A stretch of 64,000 bases of DNA from Auricularia sp. M13. Lineage: Eukaryota; Basidiomycota; Agaricomycetes; Auriculariales; Auriculariaceae. The stretch lies in assembly GCA_037042915.1 (NCBI GenBank), contig CM073202.1, forward strand, positions 620,001 to 684,000. Reading direction: 5' to 3'. Both the position numbers and the translations under genes were made by a program. Positions 20,881 through 33,060 of this stretch are shown in pieces (the stretch's first letter is position 1; each line of letters starts with the position of its first letter). The notes under the pieces were generated by a model, which made no database searches, was not told the origin of the DNA, and saw only the letters and a program-made list of their open reading frames with translations.

Positions 20881-23800
20881 GCCGCCTAAGATCGTTGGCT
20901 ATTACATGGGCAGGTGAGTTACAATCGTCGTGGCCTAGGTTAAGCTAGTATTCACTTCGTTTCCGAAGCGCGGCTTCGCGCGATTGCCTGCCTTGGACAC
21001 CCGACGCTGTCGATGTGGAGAAATATACTCATATAATCTACGCATACGCGACACTCGCATCCGACGGTACGGTCTCGCTGACCGCGGACCAGCAGGCGCA
21101 AGTCGGCGATCTCATCCAACAGAAGCTGCGCAACCAGAAGCTCAAGGTCTATATTGCAGGTGTGTCCTATGCTTCGACTGTGGCGCCTCGACTCACACCT
21201 GGTCTAGTCGGTGGTTGGGGTCTGGGAATGGATCCGAGCGGGTTGTTGGCCATTGCAACAAACGGAAGCGCGCGCACGAAGTTCGGCACTACTGCAAGGG
21301 CTTTGGTCGCAAGGTATTGCATTTCCATGCATGTGCGCCGGCAGCTGCTGAGATAGTCTCTCCAGCTTAGCGGCGGACGGGATTGACGTTGGTAACCTCT
21401 GAAGATCATTGCACACCGTGCTAATTACGACTTAGCTCGAGTGGACACCATGTGTTGGCTCCAAGTGCATATCCGCCACGCAGTTTGCGACTATCGCCCT
21501 CGCGCTGAAGTCGGGCCTCAAGGACTTTGGGTTGTCTCTCTCCACTCCCAACGATTTCTGGTATGGGCTCCTCGTCCCCTGAAACTTGATATACCTTATC
21601 CCGCTGCAGGTCGCTACCCGGTCTCAATACTGTCACTACTAACCTTACCGCTGCAAGTACGTGACCCTTCCTCCCTGATGTAGTATTATGTTCATTCCGT
21701 GTCAAGCTGAATTTGTCACAATCATTACTCATCAAACTCCGTCAACGGACGACAGCTCCAACTCGCAGGCCAATATTCTCGCCACATTGAACAAAGCACA
21801 AAGAGCTGGTATGGAGCCCAATCACATACAGATGGGTATTCCCTTCTATGCGCGGTGAGTGAGGCCCCCTTTTGTGTTTCAATCACTAATCCGCGCAGTT
21901 CGCTTGACTTGGAAAATCCATTCTGCGACGAGGATGTCTGCAACACGGTGGGATCTACTCATACTAGTTCCTGTATTTCGCAAAGCGGCTTGGGCCAAGG
22001 CACCTTCCCCTACTTTGCCGTAGCCTCGATCCTTGATGGAGGCGAGCAGTTTGACGCAATGGAGTACGTGTAATCTCCGCTTAGATGCGTCACGTGCTGA
22101 TGATGTTGTCAGTTATCTGAGCGTGTCGACATTGGACGACGACATGAACTACATTGAACTCCTCGACGGCAATGCCATAATTACGGACACCGTATGGAGT
22201 GTTACGCGGAAGGCTGGAACATCTCAAGACTTCTGCATGGGCGGCATTTCTGGCAAGCGCGTTTCATTCTCGGGGAAACGTCACTCATGCAATGCAGTCT
22301 TCGGCCTTGATCAAGATGACCAAGTCAAGTAAGTCCATGCTTTCATTGAGATCTGAAACTCATTATCGCAGCACGCTGGCTGGAGCCATTTTCGCGCCCG
22401 GAGGCCTTGTTCTGCCTCCGTCAGCAGATATTGTTGCGAGTACGTGTTGAACTATCCAACTTGTGACGCCTTATGCCGTTCACAGGCTTTCATATTCAAG
22501 GCCTTGATAGCGATGGATTCTTGCGAGAGGATGCCTGGGTATGCTTAAATCTTCACTTACGATAGCAGATAGGCAGTCTCATGCGCCACAGTCATCCTTT
22601 CTGGATACCGTCACCTCGCAGTACAACCAGGCTGGCGCAATTGGGATTTATCAGATCCTACTATTCGGCGCCTTGGAGATCCAGTCCCAGATTGCTAATC
22701 GTCTCAGATTCTTCCTTACAGACACGGAGTTGCAGCAGGATTCGTTTGATCTGTACAAGCGCTGGGAAGCGAAGGCGACCAATTACCAGGTAAATTTTTA
22801 GAGATTCCATCGCGATTGGGTCACTAATAATGACTACAGATAGCCAATGTGACTGGGCTCGCAAGTGAGGATCCTGACTGGTCATGCACGTAAGTCCGGC
22901 GAGTCAACAGTCGAGCATTTCTAACCTATCCTATATCTAGGTGCGATGGTGGCGGAATGGCCAATTGCCCTGGGTATTTTGACTTTGACAGGCCGTTTGG
23001 ATCACCTTCCTTGTCTCGTATGCACCTCACAATTACCTGGGATAGATGCTCATTATTTCAAGATTGCGACACCGTGAAATGGACCTTGGAGAATCATGAC
23101 GCGTTCAAGATATTCCTCAACAATTCAATTGGCCTTGATCTCGATACCCTTGTCCCAGGCTCTTTCTACGTCGACAGATTCAGTGCGTTAGATGGCCAGT
23201 GACCCGACGGGATATCTGATGCTGTCTCAGCGGAGGATTGCGTCCACTCTCCCCCACACCCACCCAGTGGGCCTGGACAAGGTCGGCGCGCAAACACCTC
23301 GGTCAAGCGTGCCGGAATCCCTGGAGACCCTTATGATCCTCCGGATGATTGCCGTACCCTCTGGTCAGCTGCTCTAGATACGCATCGACCAACAAGTTTA
23401 ACTCTACGCAGGGACGGTATCAGGGTCATTGATCCGGACAAGTACTTTGCGTCGCCGAAGGATATCATCAACAACTTCGTCACAGCTTCTGGTCGGCATG
23501 CAGTCCGATTTCTATATCACCTATACTCACTTCCCTTAGACGTTGCTGTGCAAGCGTATTCCTCGGCCGCTCTGACATATGCCTCGCCTTTTGAACTGGC
23601 CCTCATGCTCCAGGACATCCTCACCACTATATCCTTGGGAAATGAGACAGTTTCGAATATCCTGGCATATAAGGACGAAGTAGGTTCTGTTTAGTTGATC
23701 CATTGCTCCAAAATATCCCGCTCATTTTTGCGCAGGTACACAACGACCAGCAGCTCCAGGAGGCATTCGACCAGGCGCACGCTCGTGAATCCGTCGGGAA

Positions 23801-25744
23801 AATGATCTTGGATATTTTGGTCAGTTGGTTGGATACTTCGTGTCTCTAGCTGACGGCATGCGTCTAGCTGGCGGCCCTCACCTTCGTACCCGGCGGTGAT
23901 TCCTCTCAATGCCAATCCGATATATTTATGCTCATGAAACCCTTACAGTTGGCGAAGTTGCGGATCTCGCACTCGGTGGATTAGACGCCTGGAGCCTCTT
24001 CTCAAAAGTGAGTTCGAGATTCGGACGGTCCCATGCAAAACTCAAATTTTCCCAGGGACTCGACGTGATCAGTCTTGCTGGCACATTGGGCAAGGACGGC
24101 GAGCTTGCCAATCTCGCCAAAACTGGCTTTGCTACGATCGAACAACTCTTTGCGGCCTCTCGCAGGGTCGAGACCGTTCTCTCAAAGGAGACACTTGCTA
24201 CGCGTGGTGCCCTTGGTTCGCGCGTGGATGGGGTGACAGACCATCTGCTGAAGTGCGCCTTCGGAGATCTGGACGAGCTCGTCCTTGATGGCGCCGGCCT
24301 CGCCGTTTCTCTCCTAAGCCCTACCAAGAGGAGTTTAGCTCCGGCCCCCTTCATTGACCATGCCGCAGCCCTCACCACCACAGTCTACAAACGCAAAGGC
24401 GGAAGTAATGCCCAAGGCTGTCCGCTATTGGAGACGGTGCGTTCTGAAGGAAAGTTCGCGTGCACTAAGCTCTGCTAACGTTCAGCAGAACGCTGGCCTA
24501 TTCAAAGGAGCAGACTACACTGGTCGCTGCAAGAGGTTGGATCAGACCGTCACCATTCTGCAGCTGAGCGACGACGGACGACCAACCGGGAAGCAAACTG
24601 TCAAGTATACGGACTGCCGGAAGCTTGATAACTCAGCCTTTGGTACCAACGCGTGCACCTGTAAGTCGTGACACATGTCGCCTCGAGATGTTGCTCACCT
24701 TCTTTAGGTGATCACCTTGTCGAAGGTACGCCGAGAGTTGTGGTGTCCACAGCTACTCAACAGTCGCAGCCTCGGAAGCGGTCCTTTGGAGCGGCCTTCC
24801 ACTTGATGCACGGCAGGTGAATTCGGTTCCTTTCAGCTCTTGCGCTCGTATTCAAAAATTACCCTAGCGCCTCTGCACCTTCTTCGACGCAAACCTGCCT
24901 CGTGCGAGACTGGACTTTTCTGGAATTCTGAACGGCGCTGTCATCGAGGTCGTTGGCACGCCTCCAAGAACCTCTGTGAAGACCTCGGACCGGCCAGGAG
25001 CGCAGCAAAGTCTGTGTATTGTTTTATGTGCCATCCGCTCACTCAAGCTCGTACTCAGATCTCAAGGCGATTCTCGGTAAGTTTCGCACAATTTTTGAGT
25101 GACGGACTCAGCCTCAATGTGCTGCGTAGACGGAAACTTCAAGCTCGGGACGTTCAAGTCGAAGCTCTTCGAAGCCGCAAGTTCTATTCAGTGTGGCTGT
25201 CCATTCATCATGCTGACAGCGGTTTACCACGACAGAAAGATGCTGCGTCTGTCGCGTTCACCTGGGCGTTCGACACGCCGCTCAACAAGGACGAGGCGGG
25301 CCTAGTGATCGATATTCTGGGTTGGTCTAATGCCCACGGTCCCTTTTCGTACTGATGAACGCGCTATAGACGACCATGTGACGAGCAACCACGACCAGCG
25401 CGCAGCTGTCGCGAAGGACTTTGACACACTCTTCGGAAGTTGGCACGACGCCATCCGGGGGTCAGGAGATGGAGATCTGCTCAACCTCTTCGAGCAAATA
25501 TGTATGCACCCATAGCAGCCATTTCATCGAGACGATCGGCGCTGAATGACTTGCAGGGACGCCGACGGAGGGCGACGGCCCAGGGTTTATGGAGAGGAAG
25601 GTCGCGGCGGCCGAGACGAACTTCCGCACGAACATCGCAGGCGTGCGCGAGCGTGACCCGGCGTCGTTAAATGCGTCGCCGGCCGAGAAGAAGGCGCGCA
25701 AGACGGGGAAGAAGGCGCGACCTGCGCAAGAGGGCTGCACTTAG
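20881..25744 (+). CDS. GH18 chitinase-like (killer-toxin-type) module with long C-terminal region
   Basis: Begins within a read-through exon at KIVGYYMG. Then come LPWTPDAVDVEKYTHIIYAY, KVYIAVGGWG, ARTKFGTTARALVA and AADGIDLEWTPC, followed by IALALKSGLKDFGLSLSTP. Next is SQANILATLNKAQRAGMEPN with HIQMGIPFYAR, the usual GH18 strand order. The long C-terminal part (VTSQYNQAGAIGIYQ, SFDLYKRWEAKATNYQ, DDCRTLWSA, LLAALTFVPGGDSSQ, YTDCRKLDNSAFGTNAC) matches the tail seen in fungal subgroup-C, killer-toxin alpha/beta-like chitinases. The stop TAG is at 25742-25744. The catalytic signature DxxDxDxE is not intact in the best splice (DGIDLEWTP), so activity is doubtful. It probably belongs to one transcript with the beta-helix module. 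Role inferred: extracellular chitin binding or remodelling. Confidence 0.65.
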
Positions 25745-26470
25745 GAGAACCAACGCACTGAATACCGCTATTACCGACGCTCTTTGATTTGTACACGATT
25801 TGCCGCGTAACGTATCTTCAATTTTTAGTTGAGTAATGGGTAATTGAAGCGAAGTTGTGACCATCCCGGCGCGCAGGTGGGAGCCCAGAAGGTCGTCGAA
25901 TCGATTCCGTCGTCGTCGACGCGGTCTCCATCGTCCTCGATCGCGCGCTCGTCGATCAAGTCGTGCGGGGTCTTTTACAGTCACTGGGGCTTAACAATGC
26001 CATTGGGATGGCCGCTGTCAGCGTCGGGATCACTGCAACTTGGTGACTGGTCCAGCAGCCGCTGGCGCTGAGCTTTGAGCGTCTTGGCCATCGCAGCCGC
26101 CAGCTGGTAGCCATGCGGGATATGAGTCCGTGAGACGGCTTGGGAAGGCGGCATGCGCACCGTGAATTGCTCGAGCATGCCGACGCTCACCCAGCGCTCA
26201 CGCGCGTTGAGCGCGACTGCCAGGCCGGCTTTGGGATGCACGACGGCTTGCGCATGGGTGAAGAGCGACTGCGCATCCTGAAGCGCGCGCTCAGAGGCCT
26301 CGAGCAGCGGCGTCACGCGGCGGCCGTGTGTGCGGTCAGAAGCAAGCTTCGCGTAGTCGGACCGATCGGACGCATGTCCCAGAATGGCAGGGGCGCAGTC
26401 CCTGGACCTTCGTCCGACGCAATCAAGGATGACTGTAGTGAGAAAGCATCAGTTGCTGTTTTTCGGGTTA
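25745..26470. other. Spacer with one unplaced minus-strand frame
   Basis: A 111-residue minus-strand frame (25981-26316) has an even, protein-like composition, for example LFTHAQAVVHPKAGLAVALN and YQLAAAMAKTLKAQRQRLLD. I recognise no family, and no signal peptide or clear partner exon is seen. It may be a relic. Nothing else is recognisable. Confidence 0.25.
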
Positions 26471-26479
26471 TAATAGACG

Positions 26480-26870
26480 CACCAGACCGTCAGAGATGGT
26501 AAGTGTCGTGATGTCTTCGAAGCCGTCCTTGTCAACAAAACTATCGACGAGAGCGTTATAATCTCAGGAAAGTTTTTGCCCCGTGCAGGCGACGCACTTC
26601 AGCTATCCCCCGACGAAGCCATGCATCCATGAATACGGAGACGAGACAAGCACAGCTGCAGTCGAAGTTCGCGATGCAGTAATGCTGGATCCAGCATGTG
26701 CGCTCCGCCCATCGTCGCATAACGGCAGTACCATCCCGTATTCCAAAGAGCTCTTTCTTTCTTCTCCTGCATTTCCGGATGACGACGCCATGAGCCACAC
26801 ACTGTCAACGCCACCAGAAATTACTTCCGGTAAGCACAGTACAAAGGCGTCCGCAAGTTGTGGCACGCGC
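26480..26870 (-). pseudogene. Relic of a beta-trefoil-like gene (3' part only)
   Basis: On the minus strand the final exon is preserved (VDSFVDKDGFEDITTLTISD, near 26490-26550). The preceding exon is recognisable by SSPYSWMHGFVGG (near 26610-26650), the counterparts of LLDKDGLEDIATLTV and WTYGFVGGQL in copy 1. The 5' exons (signal peptide, first trefoil repeats) are not found, and the remaining upstream part is scrambled in frame. It is a truncated, probably dead copy abutting BTB gene 2. Confidence 0.65.
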
Positions 26871-26940
26871 TTCTTCCGAGACTTACCCTCTTCCTCTCTG
26901 GTACCACCTTACCACTTCAGACGCCGCTGTCACACCCGAT

Positions 26941-27786
26941 ATGCCTTGCCTACACCCAGACTTTACGATCGGCGATGTCGAAATCGTGCCCGCCGATGGA
27001 GGCCAACACTTTCGAATAGACTCCACAACCCTTAGACGGGCTTCTCGCCTCCTGGCGTCGAGACCGGAGGACGCTTCCTTCGAAGGGAATGTGGAGAGAG
27101 GGCGCGCACCTATAGTGATCAAAGTGGACGAAGAAGCTCACATTATCGAGGTTCTGCTCAGCATTCTCACCAGCATCGATTACTCTTCCAGAGTCCTCAA
27201 CCTGGAGGCCGACATCAAAATGGTTGAGACCGTCGCTCTCGCCGCCGAGAAGTACAATATGCCTGCGGTGCTCATCTTTCTCCGCGCGTCGCTGCAGCAG
27301 TCCTCACCGCTGCTCACGGTTCCCAATGCCCTGCATCGTTATGCTCTCGCCTCGCGATTCGGCTGGGAGAAAATTGCGAAGGAGGCTGCCTGGGACTCTC
27401 TTGACGTCGTCCTCGAGTTTCACGACATGCCATACATGGACAATCGGCGCCTGCTTGCATTCCGGCAGAGTCGGATCGACGCCTTCGCCAAGGCACTCAA
27501 CGACGCGAACGGGAGCTTCGCTGCGGAGAATGCTGGGACATGCCCCCGGTACTCCGAGGCACATGGCACCAGTGACACGAGCTGGACAGTCCTCAAGCAG
27601 TCGATGCTGCTGCAGATGTGGAAGCGACCGTCAGGAAAGTCGGTGTTTAGCGATACGGGGGCCAAAAGGGCTTTCCAGAAGGCCATCTGCTCTGGGTGCG
27701 ACGCTCCGAGGGCCATTTATGACTGGGCACATCTGCACGAGAGGGTTATGACTGTCCTGGACGACTTGCCCAACACACTGCCTTGA
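26941..27786 (+). CDS. BTB/POZ domain protein (copy 2)
   Basis: Single-exon gene of 281 residues. The ATG at 26941 is chosen because it lines up with copy 1; the frame is open further upstream to 26860. BTB domain: FTIGDVEIVPADGGQHFRID, then LRRASRLL and VDEEAHIIEVLLSIL. The second half has VALAAEKYNMPAVL, HRYALASRFGWEKIAKEA, SLDVVLEFHDMPYMDNRR and a W-rich tail with LLQMWKRPSGKSVFSD. It is a paralogue of 5768-6625, with the same order of motifs across the whole length. The likely role is a dimerising adaptor; targets are unknown. A trefoil relic sits immediately upstream on the other strand, so the BTB and trefoil families may have duplicated together. Confidence 0.8.
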   Translation: MPCLHPDFTIGDVEIVPADGGQHFRIDSTTLRRASRLLASRPEDASFEGNVERGRAPIVIKVDEEAHIIEVLLSILTSIDYSSRVLNLEADIKMVETVALAAEKYNMPAVLIFLRASLQQSSPLLTVPNALHRYALASRFGWEKIAKEAAWDSLDVVLEFHDMPYMDNRRLLAFRQSRIDAFAKALNDANGSFAAENAGTCPRYSEAHGTSDTSWTVLKQSMLLQMWKRPSGKSVFSDTGAKRAFQKAICSGCDAPRAIYDWAHLHERVMTVLDDLPNTLP

Positions 27787-28194
27787 CTCGAAGTGCCACA
27801 TAGAATCGGATGACCTGTCGTTGCGAGCTTAGTACGCATGCATACTGTAATTTCCACTTTAGTTTTACCAATTTCAGTCTGAAAATTCGCCATATATTGG
27901 GCTTATTGACGTCCTTGGCCACTGGTGATGCTCGTCCGACAGCTCGTGTTGCTGGCACGCTGCTCCGCCAGCCACGTGACGGTAGGTCTCCAACCTGACA
28001 TCCGACCACTGGCAGAAGCCCTAGCATTACTGGAATAGCTGGCGCAACCAGCGGGATGCCGCGAGAGGACAGAGGAAGCAGCGAGTCGAACGGCCACCGT
28101 CTTCAATCTCCGACAGAACGCTCGTCTTTGAACAAGCTTCATTCGCGGACACGTTGCCTTATAGCAACCGGGTTCCTGCCTTTATGCCGTCCAA
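27787..28194. other. Intergenic between BTB 2 and F-box gene
   Basis: About 400 bp with no gene or striking repeat recognised. It should hold the promoter of the F-box-type gene. Confidence 0.4.
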
Positions 28195-30594
28195 ATGGCC
28201 CACAAACTTGCCGACGAGCTGCTGACCATCATTCTATCACCACAACTCGTGGTCTCGGACGAGCTTTTTGCCAACACGGGCCCCGTTTCGCCATTCACCA
28301 AGGTCGAAAAGTCTGCTTCCGACGTCCTGCTCGTATGCAAGCGCTGGATGCGATTCGCTACCCCCGCTCTCTACCAGACCGTCATTTTGCGATCCACAGC
28401 TCAAGCACAGGCTCTCGCACTCGCGCTGGCCGAAAATTCGAAGCTCGGTGGCTTTATCAAGAAGCTGCGAATCGAGGGCGCATATGGCCGCTACATTCTC
28501 GACATAGTACAGCGGGCGCCCAACATCACCGATTTCTGTTTCACATTGACGATCTGGTCCACTTGCTCGGTTGCGGGTCTCGTCCAAGCCCTTAAATTAC
28601 TTAATCCTACTCATGTCGTTCTCACACTTGCGCACAAGTCAGAAATCAGGAATTCGAAGCGGGACGAGCTCATAGCGGCACTCTGCGCTGTAATTCCAAC
28701 GTGGACCAGACTTGTACGCCCAGTTTTTATCTCGAAAATGACCGACGTTGGCTCAGACCCTTTTTTCTAATCCAGCGCACCTTCCGTTTTCCGACGTCAG
28801 GCTTCTTTGACCGTAACGGGATCGCTCAGATTCCAGACTTCGACGTACATCCTGAACTCCTAGAAGCCCTGTCGCTGTCCTCATCCCTCAGATCACTATA
28901 CCTCTGGCAACGAATCTGGACCCGCATGACCGTCGAACCGCTGAACGTATTCATTTCTAATGCCAGTAGCGTCGAAACGATATGGCTTCTACAGGGCTAT
29001 CACTACTCGGAACCTGAGGATCTATTTGTAAACCGTGTCTGCGGCCAAAACTCCTGGCTGCGGTCCCGGGTTCGCATACCTGCGTCACGCAAAGTAGTGT
29101 CGTTTCATACGGTCCTTGGGCATCAGCAACAACCCGGCGCCCCTCTCAACCAGAATCCGTTCTATCAACCCATGCTCGGAGTCCCTGAAGCGACAAAGTC
29201 CATGATTTGGGCGAAAATTATTGACTATGTTCTTCGCTCCAATTCTTTCGCACATCGTATCGACGCGGTACAAAACAGGCGGTCGCCATGGTTTGACCCA
29301 GATTGCTGGGATGGGTGGACAACAGCCAGGCTCCTCGAAGTCTCAAAGTCTTTTTCGGTGCGTCCTCTCGCTTCTCATGCTCTGGCCATATATTTCTAAA
29401 ATCTCCACAGGCAATAATTCGCCGTGTGCTATTCAAGCATATAGCTGTTAACAACGACCGTGCCGTGCGCGTCATCCAGAAATACTTGGAACAAGACTCC
29501 AGCCTGGCCGGCGAAACGCAGACGGCACAGATCACATCCCAGAATCCGATTCCGATTCTTTCGCAGTTGACCAACCTGCGCCGCTGTGTGGCTCGTATCT
29601 GCCCCGTCATCTTCGCCGCCGTGCCTCCCGAACGCTTGGTCGAACTTATCCTCGTCAACGAATGGGATAAGAAGCCGCCGCTCACGCCGTCTATGCTCGC
29701 CCCGTTTACCCACGTAAAGAAACTGAAGTGGGGTTGTCAGTTCGGCCACCCAGTCCTCGTTCCTAGGGACGACGCTGATGTGTCGGGAATTTTGGGAAAC
29801 CTCGAGCAACTCGACGTCGGATACGCTCAAGACGAGTTCATGGACATGTTGGCACAGTTCAGGTGGGGTTTGCCGCGCTTGATAATCTCGGATCCTCACC
29901 TCCAACCCGATACCAGGCTCCCTAAACTCGTCGAAGTTCGGATGGAACTGTTCTACGGGGACGGTACATCGTTCTTCGACGCTCATGCAGCAAAGCTCAA
30001 GCGATTATCCGTTGGGAAGATCGACGCGGACGTTCTTCGCGCGTGCACGTCACTCGAGGTTCTCGAACTGCACCAGGCACGCCCGAGTCCACTCTGATGC
30101 CCGATATACGAGTCCGCTAACATGTCTCGTTAGCAATCCGACAAGACGAGGGGAAGACGAGCGGTTTCGCCGCTAGAGATCGGGCATCGCACTCTGCGGC
30201 AGATCAAGGTGCACTGGTGGATGTACGTCCCTCCGACATCTTAATGTCCCCTTTCGACTCACACCCGTCGTCTTATCGGCAGCCCAATAGATCGCAACGG
30301 CGTCAGCACCCGCGTCTGGAAAGACTTCTTCGACTCGTTCACGCGCGCGCGGTACCCCGCGCTCCAGGACATCCAACTGAAGCATCAGGATGCTGGACGT
30401 GTCTGGCCTAACACCGAGTGCGCATCCTGCCCAGGACCAGGAACCGCAGCGCCTAACTATCTCATGCTCGCTCTTTTAGACGGGAAATCCGCGCGAGCCC
30501 GTGGCCTGAGATCGCTGAGAAGCTTGCGGCGGAGGGAATTGCCATTCGAGATCCTGAAGGAAGGGCGTGGCGCGCGCGGCTTAAGCTCCAATGA
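28195..30594 (+). CDS. F-box-like/LRR-type protein of an expanded agaricomycete family
   Basis: The start MAHKLADELLTIILSPQLVV and SDVLLVCKRWMRFATPALYQ form an F-box-like domain, followed by TAQAQALALAL and FIKKLRIEGAYG, all hallmarks of the family. Exon 1 ends after IPTWTRL; a 58-nt intron (GTACGC..TCCAG) restores the frame to RTFRFPTSGFFDRNG, so the apparent stop near 28770 is intronic. LRR-like parts follow (LSLSSSLRSLYLWQ, GNLEQLDVGYAQDEF). The last exons read LEIGHRTLRQIKVHWWM, WKDFFDSF, ALQDIQLKH and EIRASPWPEIAEKLA, ending WRARLKLQ with TGA at 30592-30594. Family knowledge: F-box proteins are substrate receptors of SCF ubiquitin ligases; the target is unknown. A broken paralogue lies at 54166-55412. 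Confidence 0.75.
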
Positions 30595-30976
30595 TGTGCG
30601 CATGGAACGGTGTCGCTTGCTCGGTGAAGGTGAGAATGGAGGGACGGAGTCACGGATTTCTCATGTATCAATAGTGCGCAGACTTCTTATATCTAGCTTG
30701 AAATATGCACCCGCCAGTGAGCCTCGCCTTCCAGACATTATCCATATTTCGGTATGTCAAGAAATCCGTTCATTAGACGCTTCTCGCCCTGGATCATGAA
30801 CTGCCCGCATCGAAAAGCGAGCCATGTCCCTCAAGGAACTGGGACGAACACCCACGTCTGATTTCTGCGCCAAATACAGTACATATTAGAATAGTCATAC
30901 AACAGCATTGAACGCAACGGATACGTACGGCGTAGTCCCTGGGCCTGTACTCGTCGTATACAACACGATCTACACA

Positions 30977-32396
30977 TTAAAACGAAGGTGAGAGACCGTG
31001 CCAGTAGCCAATGAATGTCAGTTGACCCACTTGGTTGCCGAGAATCCCAAGCGTGGTGACGTCGTCGAGCCCATCCCTATCCAGAATACTGCCCAGCGAC
31101 AATATTGTCCAACGACAATCGCAATCATGATCAGGTTAACACTTCGCGCCACGACGAGCAGCTACCAGTAGGACGCACGTCAACTGTCCTCCGACAAAGC
31201 CATACGACCACGCGAACGGGGAGGCGTCCGGGCCGGGCTTCACGGCGCCCATGTAGGAGTCGAAGTCGGCGCCGCTGGAGAGGAAGGCGCGCGTCGCGGC
31301 GTTCTGCAGCGTCGGCCGGCCGCCCGGGCAGGCGGACGTCCCGGCTACTTTCCACTGAGATGCCAGGCAAGATTCATGAGAGGATCGAAGTGGAAGCTTA
31401 GAGCGCACCACTTGGCTCCTGCTGCTGGCGTTGAAGGCCGAGGCGACGAGGCAGCCCTCGGGTCCGGACTCGGCGTCGCAATCCTTCCGCACTTGATCTG
31501 TCCCGGAGCACGAGTAGTTTAATTATCTTGGATAAGTGGAAAGAAGAGTAACAGCTGGACGGTGCATTTGCGCACCGAGGTACAGGTCCGCCGCCTAATT
31601 CCACACTCTGTATGCGCGCGGCTGGGGTACAGCCGGGGTGAACTTCCAGAGCTGGCGGTTTGCGCCTGGGCCTCTGAGGCCGAGGGGGCCGTCACGTCAG
31701 ACTCAGAGCGGGACCTCAGGCACTGCCAGGGAAACGCACGGCTCGAATAGTTGAAGCTGAAGTGAAGTGCGGTAAGGAGCGTGCTGCGTGCCTCGGTGTA
31801 CAGTACAGTAAGCCTACCGGGTCAAGTTCGAACGCCAGGGAAACGGCTTTGCCACACGAATGAATACTGCAGATGGGAATCCAGGAATGATTTTCCGATT
31901 GCGCACTTCGAGGCGGTCGTGATATGGGAAGTATCACTCACGTCGCAGCAGACTCGGAGCTCGTCGCATCGGGCGTGATCGTCCAGTTGTGGGGTTTGGC
32001 GCTCGGCACAACTATCCCGACGGGCCCACTCAGGTCCACAGACATGAACGACAGCGTAGCAGCGTTCTGGATGGTGGCTGAGGTGCCCCGGACCACCACA
32101 GACCACTGCTGATGAGTTAACGGACGAGGCGCGCCGTACAGTACACTTGATTTGGAGGCTGACCAGTTGCTCCAACGTCCCCTTCTCAGTCGCATCCGGA
32201 ATTATATTACTTCCTGCCAGTGCAAATCATCAGAGCTTGGAGCTCACTGGCATGCGAAGCCCAAGTGTTGCCTCTCACCATTCTGCGATATAACATCCAG
32301 CAGGAAGTAATTGCTGGAGATGCGATAGAGCCCGCTGGTTATAGCACCCAGGGCTGGGGCGAAGGACGCAACAAGGCAGAGAAGTACAGGGAGCAT
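30977..32396 (-). pseudogene. Secreted beta-trefoil-like gene copy 2, with in-frame stop
   Basis: Same exon plan as copies 1 and 3. Signal peptide MLPVLLCLVASFAPALG from 32396, then AITSGLYRISSNYFLLDVIS, ATEKGTLEQL, QQWSVVVRGTSATIQNAAT, HNWTITPDAT and IHSCGKAVSLAFELDP. Then come KFTPAVPQPRAYRVWN, FNASSRSQ, WKVAGTSACPGGRPTLQNAA and SPFAWSYGFVGGQL, and the last exon LDRDGLDDVTTLGILG running to a TAA at 30977-30979. The exon carrying AYRVWN has TAG at 31595-31597 (minus strand), where copy 3 has GAG and copy 1 CAG. Unless that exon is skipped or spliced otherwise, the product is truncated before the second trefoil half. All other exons and splice sites look intact, so inactivation is recent or partial. 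Confidence 0.65.
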
Positions 32397-32699
32397 GGGA
32401 GGTCAAATCGCCGGAGAAGAAGTTCCCAGAGCGAGAGGGCGGGGAATGCGGAGCTTCGTAGTATATACAGCTGTAGGCTGTCCCGATTCGGATGATCGTC
32501 GCCCAACTTGAAGTTGAGGATCGACGTCAATCCCCGCACTGAAGCTCTTCCGAGTCTGGACAGGGCGTTTCTTTGACGATGAAGGCGTATACAGTACGGC
32601 TCCCGTGCGTTGGAAAAGTCCATGAGGGCGAGATCGTGAACGGCAACTTAACTTTGGAACGATTGGCTTCGTCCGTAAAGTCTGCAAAGTACAGAGTGC

Positions 32700-33060
32700 G
32701 TTATAGCATGATGCAAACGAACAGGAAGGTCGAAGATCGAGGCACCAGGGACGCGAGCGCGCAGGGGCTCGAAGACGTCGGTCTACGCTTCCTCAGGCAC
32801 TTGCTCATGACAGCGTGCAGGAACGCAAGTACTGTAGTATTGGCGCGCAGATCCCCGTTACCGGCAGACGAGCACACAGGGAAGAGAGCCTGTGCGCAGC
32901 TATCATAGACCGAGCTCGGTGACAGGAAGGGCGGCATGCTCAGATGTTTTTTCGGGCAGGTCAGGACGCGCAGCATCGCAAGGACCTGACAGTCTGAGGA
33001 ACTCGAGGCACCGAGTACGCTGGGTCAGCTGCACATCGCTGACCGCCGCTGGACCAGGAC
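32700..33060 (-). repeat. Duplicated 5' flank of trefoil copy 2
   Basis: Positions 32740-32880 align with 8860-8990 upstream of trefoil 1 (shared blocks GCGCGCAGGG-CTCG, GTCGGTCTACGC and AGGAACGCAAG in diverged form). No gene is assigned. Confidence 0.45.

Noticed and set aside
28740-28775. Apparent stop/frameshift in the F-box gene
   Set aside because: A canonical 58-nt GT..AG intron beginning right after IPTWTRL restores the frame, so the gene is not broken here.
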